The notes under the pieces were generated by a model. It was given only the letters and a program-made list of their open reading frames with translations. It made no database searches and was not told the DNA's origin. Shown piece after piece: positions 41,569 through 53,500 of a stretch of 64,000 bases of DNA; the stretch's first letter is position 1, and each line of letters starts with the position of its first letter. Source of the DNA: DUQW01 sp050953805 (GTDB lineage: Bacteria > Bacillota_I > Bacilli_A > Acholeplasmatales > Acholeplasmataceae); the NCBI GenBank assembly GCA_050953805.1, contig JBMNNE010000002.1, forward strand, positions 186,001 to 250,000, in the 5' to 3' direction. Position numbers and translations under genes: made by a program.

Positions 41569-44500
41569 TTAAGATAAATAACTTAAGTTTATAGCATCAG
41601 AAACAAAATCGTTATTATTATCGTCTGTATCTTGATCAGATACTCGTTTAATAGATTTTGTATTTGATGGGGCTGGGGCTGGAGCAGTTCCTTCATAATC
41701 ATTAGCCTTGGTTCCAAATCCAACAAAATCAACAACACCAGAATCATTATGATTAGTTATAGGAGTTTCCCCTTTAACTAAAGCAACTTTTCCTGCAGAA
41801 CCACTCAAGTTGATTGCTATTGTTATATCTGGTGTAAATGGAAGTGGAGCCCCAGCTGAACCTCCTGATGCAGCTTGAATTTTATAATATCCTTTTGATG
41901 TTATTGTGCCATTTAATACAGCAATGTTTGAGAAAGGATTGGTGGTAGTAGATGAGCCGTATTGAATACTATACTCAGATAAATCAATATCATTATTTGT
42001 ACCGTTATATAAAATAATATAATCGTGTGTGTATGTGGCTCCGCTATTTCCGCCACCTCCATAAACTTCATATATAACTAGTGTCCCTTCAGTTTCGCCA
42101 CCCAACGGAAGAATTTCTAAATCATATTCTCTTGATAAAGTTGTCATTTCTAATTCAATAGTAGCGGTTAATTTTACAAATTGAGATTCATTTGTTTGTA
42201 TAATTTCACCTGTATTAGAGTTTAAAGCAGTTTCATTTGTTGAATCCCAATCAATAGTAAACCCATCAATATCAGCTGAAAGTATTAAATCAGATGAAAT
42301 TTCAGGACCATAATTTGGTAATTTGTCAAGCGAGGCTTGCAATGTGACTTTCTTACCAATTAAACTAAACACAAAGTTTTTTTCTTCTGTAAAAGTGCCT
42401 GAAACAACTGTCGCTTTTAATGTTACTGGTTGAGTAGTATCTTGAATTGTAACATCCCCAGTAATCGAATTAATATAACTTTCATTTGTAGATTCCCAAG
42501 TAATATCGGAGTTATGTTGTGATCCTTTGGATGGTAAAGTTAATTTTGTTGATCTATCTAAAGTTAATGGCCCCAAGTCGATTAATGCTATATCAATAGC
42601 AGCATAATTAGTTTCGCCAGTAACTTTTTCAATTGAAAGTTTAATTTCTTTAATTCTTACTTGTGAAGTTGAACTAGCAACATTTTTTAACCTAATTATT
42701 GTTCCATTTACATTGGTTGTTACTCCCGAAGTTTTTATGGTTTCACCACCGTTAATGGTATATCCATTATTTGTATTTGTTGTAACTGTTATACTGTTAA
42801 ACTTGTGTGTGGTAGGAATTTCAAAAACTAATTCGCCATCATTTCCAGAACCACCGTATAATCTAATTTCTCCATTGGAGTTATTAAATATTGAAGTTGT
42901 TCCGCTATTATTTTTATAGAAACTTATAGTCAAAATGTCTTCAAAACCTGTAGGATCTCCTGTAATTGTTAATTTATCATCAGGAATTTCACCATCTCCT
43001 ATTCCCAATGCATATGAACCCGATGTTTTAACCGTCAAATCAAAATTTAAAATTTCTAATGCACAAACAATAGTAATACTAACTGCTTGTGTGCCAGTTG
43101 CTGTTTCACCAACTTCAATAGTTGCTGTTGCAGTTACTAACTCATCTTGCGTAACTTCAGCCCACTTACCAGCAACCACTGGTGATTCAGGATCATGTGC
43201 CCAAGTATATGCCCAACTAATATTTCCTCCATATGTTAGATGAGTAGACATTAATTCAACATTTGACCCCATTTCATATTCTTGATTATTGTATTGGGCA
43301 AGAATATCTGCTTTAATAAGTTCTACTTTTTCTGCATCAGTTAACGGAGTAATTGTTACTTGGCTTGCTTTATTAACTAAAATTTGTGGTCCATTATACC
43401 AGTTCAATACTGAATTACTAACTGATACTTTTACACTATTGTCAATAGTATTTAATAATGTAAAGATATCACCTGAGTACCCAGATGCTCTTAATACGAG
43501 TTCTTTATTACCTAGTCTAACAACAATATTTCTATTAGAATCTTCTTTTCTAACAAATAGTAAGCCTTCAATGCCAACAAGTTGCGACATATAATCGGAT
43601 GCGTTTTCTAGTGTTGTTAATGCAACCGTTTCAGGAAGTTGATTATTTGATGAAATAATTTCAACGGTTCCTCCTTCACCAATTTGAATTAATCCTTGGT
43701 ATTCATCTAAAGTACCACTAACTTTTACTTTATCTCCAACTGCTAAATTAGTTGGTTTTGTTGCCTTATAGAGATTAATTGCTGCCGTAGCATCTTGAAC
43801 TGTAATGTTATTATCACTAATATCAGTTACTATTCCTGAGAATGTTAAATTTTCGCCAGAGGTGTCACCTCTTACAGTTGCAATTGATAGCACCCAATCA
43901 ACTACTAAGCTTAGGTCTCCCTTAACTGTATAAGGGAAGCTTAATGGGTTATCATTTAATAACCAACAGTTGAACACATATCCTTCTTTAGTTGTTGTTG
44001 GTAAATCAGTTTCAACTAATTCTTGGTCGTATACAACATTCATATCTAAAATAGCTAATCCGCCAGCTTCATCAAAAGATATAGTATGTTCATTTGGACT
44101 CCATGTAGCAAATAAATCAGTTTTGACTATTATTTTGGTTGTGAAATCATAGTTAGTTTCGACTCCTGATAGTCTCCAACCAACAAAAGTATATCCATCT
44201 CTAGTTGGATTACCTGGGTTATCTATCTCACTACCATATGCAACTTTTTGTGGAGTAACTAAACTTTCTAATGTTCCATTATTTAAAGTAAAGGTTACTT
44301 CCATAACATATGGATTATCTGATTCAACAAAGAATAGTTGTCTCTTAGTACCTTCAATGTAGATAATCTCAATTAATCCTTTATCTTGAACAACCCATCC
44401 ACCATTTGATGTCTTTCCATCAATCCAAATTGGTGGAACGGTAGTTAAAGTGTGAGTAAATGTTCCAGAAACAGTTAATTTAGGAACTTCGGTAACTTCA

Positions 44501-47500
44501 TCTCCTTGAGATACTTCAATACCTCCGAACTCCATATTCTTAATCGTAATGTTTTCTACTTCTACTTCTGAACCATTAACTAGAATTGCGGCATCGCCAC
44601 CATCAAAGGTTAAATTCTTAATCGTAACTCCAGTAACTATGTATGCTTGGAAGGCATAGTCACTACCCCAATCTTCAACGTGCGTTTGAATAATTGAATG
44701 ATTATTACCGTCAATAGTTAAATTAGCTTTCAGTGGTAATCTATCTTCTACAATAGTAATATCATTAGCGAAATTAATTTGAATAACTAATCCATCATTT
44801 AATGCGTTAGTTAATTCTGCTTCATTCTTAACGGTTGCGATTGCACCAACGAAAGTATTATCAACGAACCATAATTGGTTTCTAAATGCATAGGCTTCTT
44901 CAGTATATTCAGTTTGAACTACCCATCCATCATTGGTTTGTTTACCGGCAATCCAAATTGCTGGTAAATTAGTTGATGCGTGGGTTAAACCGTCAACTGT
45001 TAGTTTAGGAACGGCGACGACATCTTTACCTTGAGATACTTCAATACCTCCAAATTCCATATTGACGATATTAACATTGTTAACTTCAACTTCTGAACCA
45101 TTAACTAAAATTGCGGCATCTCCACCATCAAAGGTTAGGTTCTTGATAGTAACTCCTGTCACCACATAAGCTTGGAAAGCGTAGTCACTACCCCAGCCAT
45201 CAACATGTGTTTGAATAATTGAATGATTATTGCCATCAATAGTTAAATTAGTTCTCAGTAGTAATCGATCGGCTTCAATCGCGATATCATTATCAAAACT
45301 AATATGAACGATTAGTGGATCATCTAATGCGTCAGTTAATTCTGTTTCATTCTTAACAGTTACGATTGCACCAACGAAAGTATTATCAACGAACCACAAT
45401 TGGTTTCTAAATGCATAGGCTTCTTCAGTATATTCAGTTTGAACTACCCATCCATCATTGGTTTGTTTACCGGCAATCCAAATTGCTGGTAAATTAGTTG
45501 ATGCGTGGGTTAAACCGTCAACTGTTAGTTTAGGAACGGCAACGACATCTTTACCTTGAGATACTTCAATACCTCCAAATTCCATATTGACGATGCTGAC
45601 ATTTTCTACTTCAACTTCTGAACCATTAACTAGAATTGCAGCATCACCGCCATCAAAGGTTAAGTTCTTAATCGTAACTCCAGTAACTACGTATGCTTGG
45701 AAAGCGTAGTCACTACCCCAGCCATCAACGTGTGTTTGAATAATTGAATGATTCTTACCATCAATAGTTAAATTGGCTCTTAGTGGTAATCTATCGGCTG
45801 CGATAGTAATATCTTGACCAAATTCAATAATATCAACAGCGACTACTCCTAATGCTTGAGTTAATTCAGCTTCGTTTGTTACGACAACTTTTAATCCTAT
45901 AAAGTCATTACCAACTAACCATAATTGATTCTTATAGGCAACAACCTTTTCAGTTAATCCAGTTTGAACTACCCAACCATCGTTAACTTGTCTCTTATCA
46001 AGCCATACTGTTGGTAAGTGTAAATCTGAATATGTTAAGTTGTTAATTGTTAATTTAGGAACTTCGGTAACTTCATCTCCTTGAGATACTTCAATACCGC
46101 CAAATTCCATATTGACGATGCTGACATTTTCTACTTCAACTTCTGAACCATTAACTAGAATTGCGGCATCACCGCCATCAAAGGTTAGGTTCTTAATAGT
46201 AACTCCCGTTACCACATAAGCTTGGAAGGCGTAGTCACTACCCCAACCATCAACGTGTGTTTGAATAATTGAGTGGTTTTTACCATCGATAGTTAAATTA
46301 GTTCTTAGTGGTAATCTATCATCTACAATAGTAATATCTTGACTAAATTCAATTCTAATAATTTCAGTATCAGCTAATGCTGCCTTCAATTCAGCTTCAT
46401 TCTTAACGGTTGCTACTAAGTGTTTCATCTCCGCGACAATTTCTAAATCGCTAGTAACCTTTGTGTTAAAATCGTAATTATTTCCGTTTAGTTTCCATAT
46501 AATAAATTTATATTCATCAACAACCGGATCATTTGGTTTAGCTACTTTTTGGTTATGAACTACATCAACTACATTATAATTTTCGCCATTAACAACAAAT
46601 GTAACTTCATGTTTATATACAGGATCCAATAATCGATCGGCTTCCCAATCAGCAACATTATAAACTAAAGTTTGAACTGATTTTTCATAGTTAGCTGCTC
46701 CACTTTCAAATGGTACAAATAATTTTAATCGATGTCTTTCAACAACCGAGACACTTGAAACACCATGAGCTACACTAGTAATACTTGTGTTAACTAGATC
46801 AAAGTGTAGTCGGTAAATTCCATTTCCATCACCGTTAACATAGTCTATTTGATATAGTGCGGTGTTGGAAATTACATTTTCACCAAATTCAATTGTTAGT
46901 TTAAAGTTAACATTATCATAATTAATAGTAATTGCATCTAAATTAACTTGTGTAAAATCAACTTCACCAGTAAATAATGAAGTTAAAAATTCTTGTTTAT
47001 TGTTAATATCTTTAGCAAAGTTAACATCTTCACTAAATTCTAAAATAAATTGATTAGTTTTTGAACCACTTGCGGTAATTTCTAATCCAGCGACAAAGTA
47101 TGGATCTAAAGCAATATTAGTAGTAACAAGTGAATCAAAATTATATTCTTCATCATTTAATTGCCATTTAACAAAGTTGTACCCATCTTTAGTTGGATCA
47201 ACTGCTGGTTTAATTGCTTTTGAACCATAAATTACTTTAGCTGGTTCAAAACCGACATGATTAAATGTTACTGTCATAACCAAATCATGTGTACCTTCAA
47301 CAAAGAATAACTGAGTCTTATCCGCAGTTAGATATGTCGCTTCAACCAATCCTACATCTTGAACAACCCATCCACCATTTGATGTTTTACCATCAATCCA
47401 AATTGGTGGAACATTAGTTAATGTATAATTAAATGTACCGTTAACTGTTAATTTAGGAACTTCAGTAACTTCTCCCCCTTGAGATACTTCAATACCACCG

Positions 47501-50500
47501 AATTCCATATTCTTAATCGTAATGTTTTCTACTACCACTTCTGAACCGTTAACTAGAATTGCGGCATCTCCACCATCAAAGGTTAGGTTCTTGATAGTAA
47601 CTCCAGTAACCAAGTATGCTTGGAAAGCGTAGTCACTACCCCAATCTTCAACATGTGTTTGAATAATTGAATGATTATTACCGTCAATAGTTAAATTAGT
47701 TCTCAGTGGTAATCGATCGGCTTCAATCGCGATATCATTATCAAAACTAATATGAACGATTAGTGGATCATCTAATGCGTCAGTTAATTCTGTTTCATTC
47801 TTAACAGTTACGATTGCACCAACGAAAGTATTATCAACAAACCATAATTGGTTTTTAAATGCATAGGCTTCTTCAGTATATTCAGTTTGAACTACCCATC
47901 CGTCATTGGTTTGTTTACCGGCAATCCAAATTGCTGGTAAATTAGTTGATGCGTGGGTTAAACCATCAACTGTTAGTTTAGGAACGGCAACGACATCTTT
48001 ACCTTGAGATACTTCAATACCTCCAAATTCCATATTGACGATGTTAACATTGTTAACTTTCACTTCTGAACCATTAACTAGAATTGCAGCATCACCGCCA
48101 TCAAAGGTTAGGTTCTTGATAGTAACTCCTGTCACCACATAAGCTTGGAAAGCGTAGTCACTACCCCAGCCATCAACATGTGTTTGGATAATCGAATGAT
48201 TATTGCCGTCAATAGTTAAATTAGCTCTTAATGGTAATCTATCGGCTGCGATAGTAATATCTTGACCAAATTCAATAATATCAACAGCGACTACTCCTAA
48301 TGCTTGAGTTAATTCAGCTTCGCTTGTTACGACAACTTTTAATCCTATAAAGTCATTACCAACTAACCATAATTGATTCTTATAGGCAACAACCTTTTCA
48401 GTTAATCCAGTTTGAATTACCCAGCCATCATTAACTTGTCTCTTATCAAGCCATACTGTTGGTAAGTGTAAATCTGAATATGTTAAGTTGCTGACAGTTA
48501 ATTTAGGAACGGCAACAACATCTTTGCCTTGAGATACTTCAATACCACCAAATTCCATATTGACGATATTAACATTGTTAACTTCTACTTCTGAACCGTT
48601 AACTAGAATTGCGGCATCACCACCATCAAAGGTTAAGTTCTTAATCGTAACTCCAGTAACTACGTATGCTTGGAATGCATAGTCACTACCCCAACCATCA
48701 ACGTGAGTTTGAATAATTGAATGGTTATTACCATCAATAGTTAAATTAGCTCTTAGTGGTAATCTGTCGGCTGCAATAGTAATATCTTGACCAAATTCAA
48801 TAATATCAACAGCTACTACTCCTAATGCTTGAGTTAATTCAGTTTCGTTTGTTACGACAACTTTTAATCCTATAAAGTCATTACCGACTAACCATAATTG
48901 ATTCTTATAGGCAACAACTTTTTCAGTTAATCCAGTTTGAATTACCCAACCATCATTAACTTGTCTCTTATCAAGCCATACTGTTGGTAAGTGTAAATCT
49001 GAATATGTTAAGTTGCTAATTGTTAATTTAGGAACTTCGGTAACTTCAACTCCTTGAGATACTTCAATACCGCCAAATTCCATATTCTTAATCGTAACAT
49101 TTTCTACTTCAACTTCTGAACCATTAACTAGAATTGCAGCATCACCACCATCAAAGGTTAAGTTCTTAATAGTAACTCCAGTAACTACATATGCTTGGAA
49201 GGCGTAGTCACTACCCCAACCATCAACGTGTGTTTGAATAATTGAGTGGTTTTTACCATCAATAGTTAAATTGGCTCTTAATGGTAATCTATCATCTACA
49301 ATAGTAATATCTTGACTAAATTCAATTCTAATAATTTCAGTATCAGCTAATGCTGCCTTCAATTCAGCTTCATTCTTAACGGTTGCTACTAAGTGTTTCA
49401 TCTCTGCAATAATTTCTAAATCGCTAGTAACCTTTGTGTTGAAGTCGTAATTATTTCCATTTAGTTTCCATATAATAAATTTATATTCATCAACAACCGG
49501 ATCATTTGGTTTAGCTACTTTTTGGTTATGAACTACACCAACTACATTATAATTTTCGCCATTAACAACAAATGTAACTTCATGTCTATATACAGGATCC
49601 AATAATCGATCGGCTTCCAAATCGTTAACATTATAAACTAAAGCTTGAATTGGTTTTTCATAGTTAGCTGCTCCACTTTCAAATGGCACAAATAGTTTTA
49701 GATTATATGATTCATGCGTTTGTCCACTATTTCCGCCATGAGCCGCACTAGTAATTGCGTTATCTTTTAGAGTAAACTTAAATCTTAAGATTCCGTTACC
49801 TTTACCATATTCACTAACATAATCGTAATAATAAAATTTTTCATTACTCATTAAATTATCACCAAATTCAATGGTTAAAACTTTATTTGTATAACTAATT
49901 GTCACGTTATCTAAATTAGCTTCTTCATAAATTATTTCACTAGTAAATAGTGCTTTTAAGAAAGTTTCTTTATCTCCCTCTACATCAGCTGCAAAATTAA
50001 CTTCTTGGTTAAATGTATAAGTTAAGGTATTTGTCTTTGATCCACTTGCATCAATTGTAAGTGGCTTTTCTTCCCAATGAGCTTTTAAATTGATTTCAGT
50101 ATCTACTGCTGTATTAAAATTGTAGTTTTCTTCTGAATTAGGTAATCTCCACCCAATAAAGACATGTCCGTCTTTAGTTGGATTACCTGGATCGGCTATA
50201 GCATCGCCCTTTGTTACCTTTTGATCTAATTGTAATCCTTCAAGGGTACCACCTTGCAAATCAAAAGTAACAGTAACTTTTTCCACTATTGATGTATCTT
50301 CGCTGTGGAATGTAATAGTTTTAATGTCAGTTCCTTGGTTTTTGGTACCTGAAGAAGCTCGTTCAAAGACGAATCTAATATAAGATCCGGCTGCAATATC
50401 AAGTCCGCCAAATACTAAATCTCCAACAATAGTAACTTTATTGGAAACATTATTCCATGTTTCTCCATCAGTTGAAGATTGTAGATAAATTATTTCATCT

Positions 50501-53500
50501 CCTTGAGCTTTATCTAAATCAACAATATTAATAACTATTTTATTAACTGCCTTATCAAAGGTAAAGTTGGTTTTTAGATATACGGTTGCAGGATCTAAAA
50601 CAGATGCTGCCTTTCCACCTACTCTTATAAAATCCCAGTCTGACTTGTTATAATTTCCACCAAGTCTATCCCAACTAGATGTTCCATCTGGATTCGGATC
50701 TTGGGCTCCGTTATTAACTTCATCAGTATACAATTCTGCATATTTGGTTGAATTGTTATCTGTTGTTCCAAAATCACTTTGTCCTAAAATGACTGTCTGT
50801 ATTTCAATATCTTTAAATGTAACTTTAACTTTATGATTTGCAGTCACTGTCAAGGTGTATGTTAATTCATCAGTTAAACCATATGCAATTCCGTCTACTG
50901 TAAATTGATCTATTTCTTGATTATCTGGAACATTTATTACTTTAATTACTACTGTTTCATTAGCTAATAAATCTGTTAAAGTATTTTCGCTAGTTAAGTG
51001 ATCTCCTTCTAGCTCTACAGTAAATGTTTCTTCTTCAGCTAATACCGTAATTGTTGCTTGATAGGTTTTATCTTCAAAGTCACCAAATTTAATTGTTGCC
51101 GTTGCAACAACGGTCGTTTCTAAACCATTTACTGCAACCCACTTATTGTCAACTACTGCTTCGGCAGGATTATAACTCCAAATAATTTGTGGGTTGTATT
51201 TTGGATATGTTGTAGCAAGTTCTACAACAGATCCAGTATTATATGATTTTCCGTGGTAATCAAATGTTTCAATAATTTCAGCTGCTTTTTCAGCATCTGT
51301 AAATTCAATAACTTCCATTTGATTAACGTTTTCTATTAGTAGTTGTGGGTTATATCTATACCAATCAACATAAACATTAGTTAAGTTAATATTTTTAGCT
51401 TCTAAGGCATTTTTAACTTTATTAAACACATCTTCTGAACCAGCAATTGACCTTATAATAACAGTGTGTTCACCTAATTGAACCGTTAAGTTTCTACTGT
51501 CTTCTGAAAGAGAAACAGGACTTAAATTAGAAATGTTAATATGTTGAGATTGATAATCCTTAATATTTTCTAACGAATCAATTGTAATTGGATCTGGAAG
51601 ATCATTATTAGCTGAGATAAATGTTACGGTTGCATTAACAATTTGTTCTAATCTTTCATATGCTCCGCGCTTTCCAACAATTTTAATTTTATCGCCAACA
51701 TTTATTTCAGAAGCATTTCCGGCTTTAAAAATATAAATTGAATCAGTCTCATCAGCAACAGCTAAGTATACATTATTATTCGACGTAGAAAAATATGTTA
51801 CGATACCAACAAATGTTACTTGAGTATCTACCGCAAGACCCCTTACAGTTGCTACTGTAGGTAACCAAGTTACCACTACTTGATGATTAGCGCTAACATT
51901 TAATTCATATTTATTTTCAGAAACTTCAACTGGAGTTCCGTCAACTTTAACTTCTTCTAAAATATATCCTTCTTTTGCAAATGTAAAGAGAACTTTAGTA
52001 TCAAGTTCAAGATTAACTAATGATTCTTGATTATGAGTTACTCCGTCTCCGGTAACTGTTACCGTAAATTTATCTGGTTCTGGTATTACTTCTTTTTCAT
52101 AGTGTGCTTTTAATGTGATTGATAGATTTACTGCAGTATCAAAATTATAGTTTTCTTCTGAATTAGGTAATCTCCACCCAATAAATGTATATCCTTCTTT
52201 AGTTGGATTACCTGGATCGGCTATAGCATCGCCCTTTGTTACTTCTTGATTTAATTGTAATCCTTCAAGGGTACCTCCTTGCAAATCAAAAGTAACAATA
52301 ACCTTTTCTGGTTCAGGTACTCCGCCCTCAAATGTAACAATAATTTTTTTGATCCAAATTTGGGAATTGCCTGAACCTTCAAGTTGTGTGTTTTGTAAAC
52401 TAAAAGTATCTATATTTAATTCATTGTAAGTAAGTGTAACATCTTTTAATTGAGTAAGATCAGTAATATTAATAATTTGTTCCCCTAAGATAATTTGCAG
52501 TGAAGGGTTATTACTCTCAATGACATCTTTGCCGCCACCAAGAACGATTTCAACACCGACTATCTTTTTATCACTTAAATTTTCAACTAAAAGTTTATTA
52601 CCATTTCCAGTTTTATTGGTATATAGTCTAATTGAGCCATCTTTATTAAGACCAACATTATTGTTAGGATCTTCTTGGTAAGCTTTAATAACAAATAAAT
52701 CTTCACTTTGCCCTAGGGCTCTTGCTTGATTTCCTCCGCCCATATTTGAAGTTTCACCAACTGTATATTCTAAAACTCCTGGGGTCCCTAATTGAGGATA
52801 ATCTTTAAATAATACTGAAACAGTATGATCTTTGGTAACTGTTAAGGTATATGTTAATTCATCAGTTAATTGAACTGATCTGTTATCAACTAAAAATTTT
52901 TCAATTCTTTTACCAGCAGGAACTTCTACTTGAATTGTTACCGGAGTTTCTGGCTTAACATTTTCTAATGCATCTTGTGAAGTTAATTCTTCATTTGATA
53001 AAGTTACTGTATAAAGAATTTCTTTGAAGTCTGGTCTTAAAATAAAATTATCTACATTATCTAGTGTGATTATTGCTACTTTATTTTGAAGTTCTTCATC
53101 TGAATACCATCCTTCAAAAGTATGGCCCTCTTTTGTGGCTGATTTTAAAGTAATTGGTAAATTTTCAATCGTAAATGTTGGTGGATTATCAGTATGATTT
53201 TGTTCACCTTCACCTAGCATATAGGTAATTGTATAATTAATAATTTCATACTTAGCATATAAATCCTTGGGTGCAACAATTTCCAATGGGAATGTTGCTT
53301 CATTTTGAAGTTCTTTATCTAAATACCAACCTTTAAAAGTATAGCCTATACGACTTGGATCTTCTGGTACAACAGCATCACTTCCGTGAGCTACATCATC
53401 ACTCTTTAATACCGTTCCGTCATAATCTAAAAATCTAACTAAATATTTATTAATAGTAAATTGAGGTGTTAAAGTAACATTTTCCGTTGATCCTTCTTCA

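Larger units (their letters stand above)
44314..50259 (-). repeat. Direct 2973-bp super-duplication carrying both arrays
   Basis: The first and last units of array 1 lie exactly 2973 bp from those of array 2 (49194 versus 46221, 47619 versus 44646). Each copy is an 873-bp leader (SGSKTN domain, then KLFVPFESGAANYEK and a B-repeat with DEYKFIIWKLNGNNYDFNTK) plus a 2100-bp array. The leader's second half is nearly identical, its first half diverged. Confidence 0.88.

Noticed and set aside
42713..44152. Plus-strand open frames inside the giant gene
   Set aside because: They lie antisense to a continuous 4489-codon frame with clear domains, lack ribosome sites and have shadow-like composition.
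44314..49386. Repeat arrays as CRISPR or mobile elements
   Set aside because: The repeats are 525-bp in-frame coding units without spacers, terminal inverted repeats or transposase genes.
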